A DNA stretch of 64,000 nt, taken from positions 35,665,896 to 35,729,895 of the forward strand of contig NC_067206.1 in assembly GCF_026262505.1 (NCBI RefSeq), written 5' to 3'. Origin of the DNA: Trichomonas vaginalis G3 (taxonomy: Eukaryota > Parabasalia > Trichomonadida > Trichomonadidae). Each line of letters opens with the position of its first letter. Within the stretch, counting starts at the first letter, position 1. The notes under the pieces were generated by a model, which had not been told where the DNA came from, did no database searches, and saw nothing but the letters and a program-made list of their open reading frames with translations. Positions 1-10,439 of the stretch are shown here, one piece after another. The translations under genes were made by a program, and so were the position numbers.

Positions 1-331
1 GGCCTTTCTATAATCAAAAGATATATTTGTATAATGCGGGGCATCACGCTCATCAAATTGTGAATCCAAGTGATTAAATTTAGTCTGACATTCACATACT
101 TGATAGAATATATATAAATCAGAATAAATCGCAATTTAAATCTCCAAAATATAATTTTCATTCACAATTTATAATTCCATGATGAAATTTTGTGACAAAA
201 TCAAGTCTCTCTCCTCCTCAAAGGAATTTGGCATGCTATATTTATCATTCTGTTGCTAGTTCCATATGAAATTATAATCAACGAATAATATAAACAATTT
301 AATTATAACATACAATAAAAAAAAAACAAAT
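1..331. other. AT-rich flank, nothing recognised
   Basis: No open frame of note and no repeat recognised. It lies downstream of the minus-strand ligase gene and presumably holds its 3' end signals. Confidence 0.5.
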
Positions 332-1807
332 TTAGCATATGTTGCATGATGATGCATTAGCAATGCTATTAATTTGATCATCGTGTTCGGCAATATGACT
401 TTCTAAAACTGCAATTCTTTCGGAATCATTCATCAAAATCCAGTCCCTAAGAACTATATCTGCATAAGTTTTCCTCAAAAAACATTTTTCGTATTTCATC
501 ATATTTTCCTTGTTTGGAAAGACCAAATGAAATCCTCTTAATCTCTCTTGTTCATCAACAAAATCTCTAATGATCTCAATATCCATGAAAGTAGGATCAT
601 CCCATGGCCTTATTATCTCTTTTTCGACATTTTCTCTTCTCTTTTTTGATACAGATTTTTTCTCAAAATCATAAATTTTATTGGCAGCATCGCATCCAAT
701 TTCTGGATCGCAATCAATAATTCTTGCCATGTTGTATGTATCCAATAATACTTCAGTTTTCATCCATTTATCTAGTGCTGAGTCTGTTCCCGTCATTCCA
801 GGACTTACGTTGATTTCAACAACTGTTGGATTTAAATCTTCATCAAGAAGCATATCAATACCAAGTAATTCGAAGCATTGATGTCTATTGTTAACATGAT
901 TCTTATGAGAATCTCTTACTTTATCCATACCAGCAATGGTTGCTTTGATTGCTGCATATTCCATGTCTTTTTTGATCTTTTCAGAGTCATAACCATTTTC
1001 TTGAAGCCATTTGAAGAAAAAAGGAAGTGACCACTTCGAATCTTCAGGTTTCTCTTCAATTCCTTTAGGTCTCACGAAGAACTCAGAGTTTTTGTTCACC
1101 TCCCAATTAGTTATATGCATTCTTGGCTCATTAACACCCTTGCTTTTGTCAAAAGGAACTGTACAGAATAATCCCAATCCATGGCGATGAATATATATTG
1201 TCATTGGCTCAACACTAGTGACTAATGTGTAGAATCTAATATCAAACTTACGACCCATGATAAGAAAAGGTCTGTCAAGGTATTTTTGTACTAAATACGG
1301 GTATGGAGGATATGTTTGTTCAGATGAGTCTCTAACTTCGATATTTTGGCCTTTTGATGATGCCCTTGGTTTTAATATCCAGTATTGCGATGTTGACCAT
1401 GCATTTATTATCTTATCAAAATCATCTGGTAAAATATATGTTTGTTGATAGAATAAAGTTTCTGAATATCCCATTCGTTCTGTTAATTCTTGTATTCTTT
1501 GATGAAATTCGTCTTTTCTTCCTATTAAATCTACTGAATGAAAATGGCTTAATTTTTGCCATGGTTTAACAGCTTCAAAATCTTCATCAGGCAGTATCTT
1601 ACCAATAAATATGTTTACATTTGTTGTATTTACCACTGGTTTCATTCCAACTTTTTTTAAACAATCAACATGAAGGTCTGTTGATGTGAAATAGGGGAAA
1701 AAACGTTGCATTTTATTACTAACACGATCCGAGTCTTCAGGTTTTGGTGTTTCTATGTAAGAAAATGGTAATTGATGCTGTTTGAATAAAAAATTAATCT
1801 TTTCCAT
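332..1807 (-). CDS. Tubulin-tyrosine-ligase-like (TTLL) enzyme, probable tubulin polyglutamylase
   Basis: 491 residues from an ATG. TTLL enzymes are ATP-grasp ligases that add amino acids to tubulin tails, which fits a flagellate with several axonemes. Visible marks are the ATP-binding stretch WILKPRASSKGQNI (about residues 143-156), the LVQKYLDRPFLIMGRKFDIR block (172-191), the RMHITNWEV motif (about 229-237, equal to the HLTN motif of the family) and the metal-binding tail GIDMLLD...VVEINVSPG (316-337), with E331 and N333 in the expected ExN arrangement. Everything after residue 390 is charged and not assigned. The subtype (glutamylase or other TTLL) is inference. No initiator motif was seen close upstream. 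Confidence 0.92.
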   Translation of the reverse strand: MEKINFLFKQHQLPFSYIETPKPEDSDRVSNKMQRFFPYFTSTDLHVDCLKKVGMKPVVNTTNVNIFIGKILPDEDFEAVKPWQKLSHFHSVDLIGRKDEFHQRIQELTERMGYSETLFYQQTYILPDDFDKIINAWSTSQYWILKPRASSKGQNIEVRDSSEQTYPPYPYLVQKYLDRPFLIMGRKFDIRFYTLVTSVEPMTIYIHRHGLGLFCTVPFDKSKGVNEPRMHITNWEVNKNSEFFVRPKGIEEKPEDSKWSLPFFFKWLQENGYDSEKIKKDMEYAAIKATIAGMDKVRDSHKNHVNNRHQCFELLGIDMLLDEDLNPTVVEINVSPGMTGTDSALDKWMKTEVLLDTYNMARIIDCDPEIGCDAANKIYDFEKKSVSKKRRENVEKEIIRPWDDPTFMDIEIIRDFVDEQERLRGFHLVFPNKENMMKYEKCFLRKTYADIVLRDWILMNDSERIAVLESHIAEHDDQINSIANASSCNIC

Positions 1808-2327
1808 ATAAAATTTAACTACGAAAATATAAAATTAACTCATAATTTTAGACATGATCTAACGTCTTAATATTTATAAACAATATTGTTTTGAGCTTCT
1901 CTCATTAACAAGATTATCATCATTCTACTGGCCAATAATCTAAAAGTAATGATGTACTGATGATTTTAAATGTATACATCAGTTGGTGAGTTTTAGAAAG
2001 TTTGATCATAAAATTTTGCAAATTTTTTGCAGAACAAGATAATTTAATTATCGATGGACAATGCATACATTTATTCATTCTTGTATATTTCCTAGTTATA
2101 TTAAAAGAAAGAAAAAAGATAATGATGTGATTGGCAATTTTTCGATTTGGTAAAAAAGACGTGAAGATTGAAGCTTGCTCAACTCAATCAAATGCCTTAA
2201 CTTCAGGAGAAATTAAATATTAAATTATGTAGAAATTTTATCATAAAAATTATACAATTGGATATATATACTTAGAAAGGTATTTAAAAATATGAATAAC
2301 ATGGAACCAAAAAACGAAATTTTTAGT
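1808..2327. other. Intergenic, nothing recognised
   Basis: AT-rich spacer between two minus-strand genes. It must hold the promoter of the TTLL gene, but no TCA-Y-W initiator lies within 40 bases of that ATG. Confidence 0.5.
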
Positions 2328-3572
2328 TTAACCCAAAATTACTGTGTAAAAGTTCTGAGATCCAGAACAAGCTACAATTAGTTCATCTCCTATTGCAGCC
2401 AATTCAACTAGTTTCTTTGGTAAATTGAGTTTTGTTTCAGGAATTAAGTTTGGATAATAAATTTTTTCGGCGCCATTAGAAATCTTTGGTGCAGTAAGCT
2501 TATAAACATTTTCAAGGTCATCAATCAACTGTTGTAATGTCTTATCTTCTGCCTTGTATTCAATTGTGAATTCATCACTGCATTTCTCGCATTTACTGTT
2601 CTTCTGCATTACGGTATTAGCGTAAGCAATGCCATTATCGCCAACAACCTGCTGATTGTTGGAGTTTGGAGCGCATCCAGTAATGTATTTGATAGCTTCA
2701 GTTGTACACATGGAAGCAACGAATGCTTGTGTAGATGCGATAGCAGGGATGATATTCTTGATAACGCCACGAGCCATTCTTGGTGTGATTTCGCCTAAAT
2801 TGTATTTCTTTCCGTGTTCATTTGCTTTTTCAACGACGTATGCGATATGGTCATCGTTATCGCCATCGAGCTTCTCTCCTGGGTGCTCCTTTGGCCAGAG
2901 AATGTCTTTAACCCAGGCAACGCAATGTTCTGGTTGGCGAGGGTTTGTAGCGATTGTGCAGAATTGGAATTGCTGTGGTTTGGTCTTCATAATTGATGGA
3001 TAGCAGCTAAGGCAGGCTGTCTCTAATGGCTTGATGAATTTGCAGTGTCCCATCCATTTTTCGGAACCACCATCGATGTATGGGATGACTGGACCTCCTT
3101 CTTTGGCGATCTGAACAACTTTGTCGTTCATGTAGAGTCTGGCATTGACGTTATCAAGGCCGCCGATAATTACATCGAATTGTAAGAAGAAATCATCTGG
3201 GAATTCTTGGATCTTACATGTATGTGAAGTGATTTCGCAGTCTGGAACACGACGCTTGATGAATTCGGCAGCAACTTCGGATTTATAGCGTCCTACATCT
3301 TTTTGACGGAAAAGGAATTGACGATTTAAGTTGGAAACATCAATTGTGTCCATATCGACAACATGGATGTGTTTGATGCCAGACATAGCTAAGCACTTCA
3401 AAAGTTCGCAGCCTAATCCACCTGCGCCGAGAACAAGGACTTGACGGCCTTCTAAATAATCCTTGCCTTCATCCCCTGTGACAAAGTAGTCATAGCAGTA
3501 TGGACCACGAGTGCCAAGCAAAGCTTGAATACCTTCAGCTAACATTTTAAAAATTGAAATTTTTTTTGTCAT
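2328..3572 (-). CDS. UBA3: NEDD8-activating enzyme E1 catalytic subunit (UBA3)
   Basis: 414 residues from an ATG, near the usual UBA3 length. UBA3 pairs with NAE1/APPBP1 to adenylate NEDD8 and load it on UBC12 for cullin neddylation. The sequence shows the adenylation core VLVLGAGGLGCELLKCLAMSG (about residues 46-66), the DMDTIDVSNLNRQFLFR block (73-89), a CxxC pair at 187/190 with its partner CEKC near 335, and the catalytic-cysteine context FCTIATNPRQPEHCVAW with Cys205. UBA3 proteins have the same CTIA...PRxPEHC signature, which separates this from UBA2 and from full-length UBA1. The last 80 residues (DKTLQQLIDDLE onward) fit the ubiquitin-fold domain that binds the E2. Confidence 0.95.
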   Translation of the reverse strand: MTKKISIFKMLAEGIQALLGTRGPYCYDYFVTGDEGKDYLEGRQVLVLGAGGLGCELLKCLAMSGIKHIHVVDMDTIDVSNLNRQFLFRQKDVGRYKSEVAAEFIKRRVPDCEITSHTCKIQEFPDDFFLQFDVIIGGLDNVNARLYMNDKVVQIAKEGGPVIPYIDGGSEKWMGHCKFIKPLETACLSCYPSIMKTKPQQFQFCTIATNPRQPEHCVAWVKDILWPKEHPGEKLDGDNDDHIAYVVEKANEHGKKYNLGEITPRMARGVIKNIIPAIASTQAFVASMCTTEAIKYITGCAPNSNNQQVVGDNGIAYANTVMQKNSKCEKCSDEFTIEYKAEDKTLQQLIDDLENVYKLTAPKISNGAEKIYYPNLIPETKLNLPKKLVELAAIGDELIVACSGSQNFYTVILG

Positions 3573-4223
3573 AATTTTTTTTCAGATGGAAATTTTTATA
3601 GGTATAATTTTCTTTTGAAATTAAGCTTCTCTTTTCGAGGAATAAATGTTGAGATCTTCAAAATCCAAAATAATGTTGACCTAGGAAAAGTGACGACTTT
3701 TCTTCTTTTTTCCTAGGGTTACTGATCTCTTCCTTTCTGCTCGTTATGCCAGAAATGAACGAAATGTTTGATGCAACATAATCTTCATTCCAATTGGCAA
3801 CTTTCCTGTTGAGTATAATTAGTTTCATTATCAGTAATTCGCCCGCATTATTCAATTTAAGATCAACTTAGTAAATTTTAATTTTATTGCAACAGTGCCC
3901 TCACATGGAGATAACATAAAGATTACACCTGCCAAATCCCCACAATAAGAATCGAAATTTTGCATCTCAAAAATACAACAACAACATTCCTCGTAATTTT
4001 AGGATTTTACGTAGCCCACGATACGTATTCAAATAACATGAATATAGAAAAAGTTATTAAAGTTTGAGGAAATTATTGTTAAAATATTATTTCAAAATAA
4101 GATCATGTCATTCATATTTAGAGCCTACTGATTCTATTAAGGTGGCCAATTCTGGTTAATGACTGCTGGGAAACGTACCCCAAGGTAAAAAATTAATATG
4201 GTAATAAAAATTTTTTATTTTAG
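3573..4223. other. Intergenic, nothing recognised
   Basis: Spacer between UBA3 and the Pmp-like gene. A 65-codon minus-strand frame at 3658-3855 has no family resemblance and was not accepted as a gene. Confidence 0.45.
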
Positions 4224-6021
4224 GTTTTTCAAAATATTTTTGGAGAGATTATATTTGTTCCCCGTATAATTTGTCGGTGCAATAGGCATCTACTATTCAT
4301 GACTGTGCCTACTATGTGCCTTTCCCAGATTAAAGTCTATTTAACCAGAAACGATCACCTTAATTCTATTTACCTTATTGATCTTGAAATCTGTCGTTTG
4401 GATTCTTCCTGGGACTTCGTTTTTTGGAATTATAAGACCTCATAACGTCGTAATATTTAGTTCCCTATTTCAGAATGACAAATCTTCATCATCAGGTGCA
4501 TTATACGTCCAAAGTTCCCCAAAGCAAATGCTTCAAACATTTATTGAGAAAAATTCATTTCAAAATATATATTCTTCAAACTCTTTGATCTATTATTCCT
4601 CTGGTTATAAAAACGATTTTAACAATAATCAAATACATTATTGTGCAGATCTCAATGGACATTTTCTTAACTTTGGCACCACTAACACATCAATGACATA
4701 TTGTAACTATACGCAACCAGGAAGTATTATTCAATTTATAAATATTAATGAAGCATCTCTTGATTTTTGCATTTTTTCAGACATATTAATACAAAATTAT
4801 TCAGAGTTGTTTTATAGTTGCGGAAAAGCAAAAATTTTAAATTCTGTTTTTCAAGTCTTATTTGATCTAACAGGTTTCATGTATTCCACCACAAAAGAAG
4901 AACGCATAATGAAAAATTGTGAATTCATAGAAATTTCTGTATTATATTCAGGTAATTGGAGTACTTTCTTCCAAAATTTAGAACTTATTGATTGCTCGAT
5001 TCTGAATGATAAAAGTGAAATTAATTCCTTATCAAACATAATAACAATCAAACCAGATCTTAAAATTTATAGTGTTAGTGATGAACCAGTCAAATTTATT
5101 ACAGAACAAATAGTAAATTATCATGATACAAAATCCAGAATTGACCTTAACACTGCTTACTTAAGTTCATGCAGTATTTCAGATTGCCAATTCCTTCATT
5201 TGATTAGTAATCAAGCCGGCGGTGCTATAAAAATCATCACATCTGAATGTAACGTCACAATTCATACGACAATATTTCAAAATATCAGTTGTTCATCATT
5301 TTTTGTTAATGTTGATGGTGGTGCTATTTACTTGTCTGCTACGAAAGGCTCATTATATATCTATGAAAGTTGTTGTACAGATTGCTTTTCGTTAGATACA
5401 AATCATTTTGCATATGCCTATATCGATGGTAATTCAGAATTTAGATTTCAATCTTCATGTTTATGCAATTGTCCTGGAAAAAACAACCATACAGGACAAT
5501 CGATGTATATTCATATGAATGCAGATATAAGTCAATGTAATTTTTCAAATAATTATCCAAGATCATATGCTGTTATTTACAATTATAATGATTTAGAATC
5601 AACTATTCAGAATTGCTTAGTTTTTCAAAACGGAATCAAAGACAAATCACTAATTTCAAGCCGCGAATTAAATCTTCATGATTCGAATTTCATTAATAAC
5701 ATTCTCGATAATGATAAATCAGATAATTTGGTTTTGGCATCCTTTGATAAAAATCCTTATTCAGTTTATTGCCACAACAACAATAATTTCGATGAAAGCA
5801 ATCTAAAATCAGATTTAACAGTTCAAAATACTTTGAAATTTAAAGATTACTGTTATATAAAACCACCTAAGAGCTGGACCCCATTAATTCTCTCATTGAC
5901 AGGTGTTGTAATCATATTGTTAATAATATCAATTATTTTTGGCGTCTACTTGCATAAGCGCTACCGTAAGATCGAAAATCGTCAGGCACATGAACGCAGT
6001 TTACAAGACGACTTTGGCTAA
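4224..6021 (+). pseudogene. Pmp-like (GGAI-repeat) type I surface protein gene, 5' part frameshifted
   Basis: The main open frame (about 4345-6021) has Cys-rich, Asn-rich strands with GGAIKI and GGAIYL motifs and FxN stretches like the polymorphic-membrane-protein-like, beta-helix surface proteins of T. vaginalis. It ends in a membrane span (LILSLTGVVIILLIISIIFG) and a short basic tail (HKRYRK...QDDFG). The frame has no ATG near its start; the first is at 4528, and no signal peptide is present. Upstream, 4224-4440 reads in another frame as plausible surface-protein sequence (GEIIFVPRIICRC, then SQIKVYLTRNDHLNSIYLID). This suggests one frameshift near 4.43 kb. A shortened product from 4528 would lack a secretion signal. 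The family assignment is moderate; a plain beta-helix adhesin is the alternative. Confidence 0.6.
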
Positions 6022-6073
6022 ATCTATATTTTCATATTTTTTATATTCATTTCATATTTTCAAATTATAAACA

Positions 6074-6937
6074 TTGCAAATATTACATTCAAACTTTAAC
6101 TTGATATATAAAGATATAAATTCTAATCGGTCAGTAAGACTTCTATATATTTCTTGCTTTATCGGCGGTGCTATAAAAATTATCACATATGAATGCTTTG
6201 TCGAAATTCATACGACAATATTTAACAATATCAGCTGTTCATCATTTTTTGTTAATGTTGATGGTGGTGTTATTTATTTGTCTGCTACGAATGGATCATT
6301 ATATATCTATGAAAGTTGTTGTACAGATTGCTCTTCGATGGATTCAAATCATTTTGCGTATGCCAACATGGAAAACGGTGATGGATTTAGATTTCACTAT
6401 TCAAGTTTATGCAATTGTCCTAGAAATAAACTCCACACAGGACAAACAATGTATATCAATTCGATGGCAGACATAGACAAATCTAATTTTTCAAATAATA
6501 ATCCAAGAAAATATGCTGTTATTTATAATGCTAAGAATGACTTAATGTTTCAGAATTGTTTAGTTTATCATAACATAATCAAAGAAAAAGCACTTATATA
6601 CTGCTACAGTTTAAAAATTTCTTGTTCAAATTTCATTGATAACATTCTCGACAATGATAAATCAGATAGTTTGGTTTTGGCAATTGAAATTAATCATGAT
6701 TCTGTTTATTGCCACAACAACAATAATTTTGAAGAAAGCAATATAAAATCAAATTTAATAGTTCAAAATACTTTGAAATTTAAAGATTATTGTTATATCA
6801 AACAAAAAAAGGATTGGACCTCATTAATTCTCTCATTAACAGGTGCTGCATGCATATTGCTAATAATATCAATAATATTTGGCGTCTACTTGCATAAGCG
6901 CTACCGTAAAATTGAAATACAAGACAACTTTGGATAA
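6074..6937 (+). pseudogene. Tandem 5'-truncated copy of the Pmp-like surface gene
   Basis: From about 6162 (GGAIKIITYE) to the stop, this repeats the second half of the gene just upstream, including the same Cys spacing, membrane span (LILSLTGAACILLIISIIFG) and cytoplasmic HKRYRKIE. The tail is a few residues shorter. The frame opens with no ATG and no signal peptide, so it is probably not expressed as a surface protein. The 3' flanks also match: TTCAAATTATAAACAT occurs near 6058 and near 6990, which marks the unit that was duplicated. Confidence 0.65.
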
Positions 6938-7062
6938 ATCTCTATTTTCATATTATTTTTATATTCATATTATTTTTATTTTCATATATTCAAATTATAA
7001 ACATGCAAATTTTTTAGTATAAAGACTGAATGAAAATAATCAAATATGTCAAGAAATTAAGT

Positions 7063-8127
7063 TCATTTAATAGATAATAAATATTCTCTAACTTCACCTT
7101 TTGCGTATGAAAGTGCTGTTTTTCCATCATTATCCTTTGCTTCTTTATTAGCTCCAACTGAGATAAGATATTGAATAACTTCAAGTTTACCATTTTCTGA
7201 TGCCCTAATGAGTGGAGTAGATCCATCATTACTCTTTGCTTCTTTATTAGCTCCAACTGAGATAAGATATTGAACAACTGCAAGTTTACCTTCTTGTGCT
7301 GCCTCAATGAGTGGAGTAAATCCAATATTACTCTTTGCTTCTTTATTAGCTCCAACTGAGATAAGATATTGAACAACTGCAAGTTCACCTTTAAATGATG
7401 CATTATATAGTGGAGTCCATCCATTATTATTCTTTGCATCTTTGTCACAGCCACATTCAATGAGACATTTAACAAGTCTCAGATTTCCATATGAAGATGC
7501 ATAATGAAGTACTTTTTCGCCAAATTCAGCTTTCTTTTCATAAAGTCCTTCTTCAATTGCTTTGAGCATCATTTTTTGATTGCCTTTTTCTGAAATTTCA
7601 GCAAAGAATTTGTAGATTTGATTGAAATGTGTGGAATTTTTAAGTTCGGAAATTTTCGAAAGAAATTCTTTTGGTAAATCGTTTCCTTTGATTGAAGATT
7701 TAAGAGTTTGTACTTCTTTCGCGATGTTTTCTTTTTCTTGTTGAACTTGATTGAAATTTGTTTGAAGTTTTTCGATTTTATCTGTTAAATCTGACACAAT
7801 TCTTCCTGTTTGATTTAACATGTCAATAATACCATCTAATGGTTTCATTTGCATGTATTTTCGGATAGATTTTAGGGTTGAAATTGCATCTTCCAAGTTC
7901 CCGATTGAAACGCTTGCATATCGAATACAAGAATAAATTTCATGTGCTTCGATAATAAGGGATGACTGCTTAAGTAGAGTGTCAAAGTCACTTGGAGTTA
8001 AATTTGCGTATTTCATGATCGTTTCGATATCTTCTATCTCGAATGTATCAAAGAATTTATTGTCATTAATATAATCTTTGATATGAGCACCAATATATTC
8101 GAAATTCAGAATAATTCCTCGACTCAT
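7063..8127 (-). CDS. Ankyrin-repeat protein with coiled-coil middle
   Basis: 354 residues from an ATG. Residues 1-105 form a helical N-terminal domain often found before ankyrins in trichomonads. Residues 105-150 are predicted coiled coil (LTDKIEKLQTNFNQVQQEKENI). Residues 205-354 hold four to five ankyrin repeats, three nearly identical around VQYLISVGANKEAKSN. These repeats are the hallmark of the very large T. vaginalis ankyrin family, which has presumed scaffolding or binding roles. The near identity of neighbouring repeats suggests recent unit duplication or conversion. The partner is unknown. Confidence 0.88.
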   Translation of the reverse strand: MSRGIILNFEYIGAHIKDYINDNKFFDTFEIEDIETIMKYANLTPSDFDTLLKQSSLIIEAHEIYSCIRYASVSIGNLEDAISTLKSIRKYMQMKPLDGIIDMLNQTGRIVSDLTDKIEKLQTNFNQVQQEKENIAKEVQTLKSSIKGNDLPKEFLSKISELKNSTHFNQIYKFFAEISEKGNQKMMLKAIEEGLYEKKAEFGEKVLHYASSYGNLRLVKCLIECGCDKDAKNNNGWTPLYNASFKGELAVVQYLISVGANKEAKSNIGFTPLIEAAQEGKLAVVQYLISVGANKEAKSNDGSTPLIRASENGKLEVIQYLISVGANKEAKDNDGKTALSYAKGEVREYLLSIK

Positions 8128-9068
8128 TAAAATTTGTATATTTGAGAAGAAAGTCGAAAGTTAAAAATAATTCATCGCATTGCAACTGGAAGCCAAATAA
8201 ATTGATATCTAGAGGGATCAAAAAACGAATTCGCCAAATTAGCAAAAAAAAATCATGGATACGTAAGTCGTGCAATATATATTAGCCTATTTCATTGGAA
8301 CTGTTATATTATAAGCTATATATGTGGCAGATCAATCCCTTGGAGTCAATGCGTTGTTAAAACTATGTGTTAATTTGCAATATGCGGTGAGTTCATAGTT
8401 TTTGGTGTATGTTGGAAAGCTAAATTTAAAAATTTTACGTACATTTTCAAATTTACTCTCTATTCTTTTTAATTGTGAGAATAATCTTCTAAGAAGGAGG
8501 AAAAAAACGAATATATAATATTAATGTAGCTATAGGCCGAGTGGCGTGGAAAGGATGTCGCCCTTCGGGTTCCACCATTTCCAAACCACGAGGCCCAAAT
8601 TTTGGCTACATTTTTGATTTATTTATATTATAATAAAATACCAACTTCTAATGTTATTTTATTACACTCTTAGCAAGTTTGAATTATGCTTTATATAAGA
8701 AGTGAGGTTTAAACAATTTCAATAACTTATTTTTATTTTCATTTTTTTAAGGATGCACTTACCTCTTTCTGACACACTCTCAATATAGTCTAACTAAAAA
8801 ATGTTTTCTATAATAAACATTTAACATTTTTCTTTATATAAATCAAATGAAATTTATCAATATTGAGTGACAAATAGAAATGATAAAAAAAATCTATGAG
8901 TCTTTGCCTTTGTAAGTTGAAGTGCGTCAAAAAAATTGAAAGCAAGTCAGAAAGTGGCAAGTTCACCCTTTAAAAAATTGAAATATGCATTTAAAAATAA
9001 AAAATATAATTTTATAAAATATAAAATATTAGATGCTCTTGTAATCTTTGTATTTTTGAAAATTTTTC
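8128..9068. other. Intergenic with one foldback repeat
   Basis: AT-rich spacer without a credible gene. Its only distinct content is the GC-rich 84-bp foldback at 8526-8609, described separately. Confidence 0.5.
8526..8609. repeat. 84-bp GC-rich foldback, copy 1
   Basis: The ends are inverted (GTAGC...GCTAC), followed by arms GGCCGAGTGGCGTGGAAAGG and the partner ...CCACGAGGCC around an inner CCCTTCGGG hairpin. The same 84-bp unit lies at 31504-31587 with better pairing. The two copies share the core but differ at the ends in a way that keeps each copy self-complementary. The GC content stands out sharply from the flanks. It may be a miniature foldback transposon or a structured RNA; no target duplication is clear. 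Confidence 0.7.
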
Positions 9069-10215
9069 TTAATTGATGCTTATATCTTCATCATCCGCAT
9101 CAGCATTTTCATTCTGCTGTGCATACTTCTTTTTCTGATTTTCAAGCTCTAATTTAGCTCTCTTTTCTTGTCGTTTAATCTTTTTCTTTTGCTTTTTATT
9201 TAGTTTTCTATTTTTAGGCGGTTCATTATTTGGTACGAACTTTGGACTTTGGTTAGACTTTGGTGGAATAGATTCTGATGAATCAAAATGATTGAGTAAG
9301 TTAGTACGGATTTCCCTTCTTTGACTTCTTTGCTTTCTTAAAACAGTTGATGTTGAAAAAGTTTCCTTGACTTTTCCAACTTTGAATGAAGCAACTGCAT
9401 CATCAATGATACTATGAAGCATTCCAGTGACTTCATTTTTAAGAGAATCGCCACTATTATTAAATTCCTCATACATTGTTTTGAAATCCTTTCCTCCATA
9501 CATATGGAAATATGTTTCGAATGCATTAACAGCTTTATATGCATGATGATGAGTATAAAAGAAGCATACATCAATTCCTTTAGCAGCTATTCTTTGTATT
9601 CTATCTTTCATTTTTGGTTCTTCCTCTCCGTCAATCATTTACTCTTTTCGTATAATCTAATTTTGAATCAAAACTATTTCCATGGCAACTTGCATCTGTA
9701 ATCATAATCATGATTTTCTTTGACTTTGATCTCCAATTCATTCCAAGAACTCCATCAAATGCTTGAACCCAATCTTCAGGTCCATCTCCTGCTCCACCTC
9801 CGCATGATACATAATCAAAACGATCTGGACTAAAGAAATTAGATGATTGAAAATCAAAAATGTCAGGGTAATTCCATAGTGTGTGACCAACATATCTTGC
9901 CATTGCCATATCTCTAAAGAAAACTGCGGAGTATTGAACATCACAACTTGAATATTTATCATTGATATATCTAATTAATGTCTTTGAAATGTTTTTGGCT
10001 CCTGTAATCATTGATCTAGATGAAAGCGTGCTTAAACCATTCTGCCTGGTGAATTCTTCATTGAACCTGTTGCATCAACAACAAAACAAATATCTATAAC
10101 ACTACCATCAACATATTCGTTAAATTTAATTTCTGGAGGATTTAATGGTAAATCAATATTGAATTTCTCTGCCTTCCAGCTTGTTGCAAGTTTATAACTA
10201 TAGATCCAAGGTGAT
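9069..10215 (-). pseudogene. Broken von Willebrand factor A-domain protein gene
   Basis: Read on the minus strand, about 10215-10030 gives KITSPWIYSYKLATSW followed by DICFVVDATGSM, the metal-site (MIDAS) motif of a VWA domain. 10011-9640 continues the domain (DFQSSNFFSPDRFDYVSC, GDGPEDWVQAFDGVLGMNWR, IMIMITDASCHG), and 9638-9069 gives the domain end (KDRIQRIAAKGIDVCFFYTH) plus a basic tail (KNRKLNKKQKKKIKRQEKRAK). The three parts lie in different frames, with shifts near 10.03 kb and near 9.64 kb. It is therefore a recently decayed host gene of the intracellular VWA type, also linked with alpha-kinases in protists. The 5' end is lost in the hairpin region. Confidence 0.75.
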
Positions 10216-10439
10216 GTGATTTTTGCATCCCTGGGATGGACGATACACCCAAAGTGTCACCTTTTTTGGGATAACATGAATTTTAAATATCATGAGAGTT
10301 CTGCAAACCATATGCACAATATCTATTCAGCCTGACTTCTTGTATATATGAGTTAGACTTCTTAAATATTGTGCTTGGGGCGATATAAGTATTTCCGAGA
10401 TTACCATCGTGCTCTATAGTATGCTACTTCTCCCTGGTT

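Noticed and set aside
8526-8609. tRNA gene (a GGCCGAGTGG box-A-like start and a GGGTTCCA box-B-like string)
   Set aside because: The whole unit folds into one long hairpin, with no anticodon arm or acceptor stem of tRNA form.
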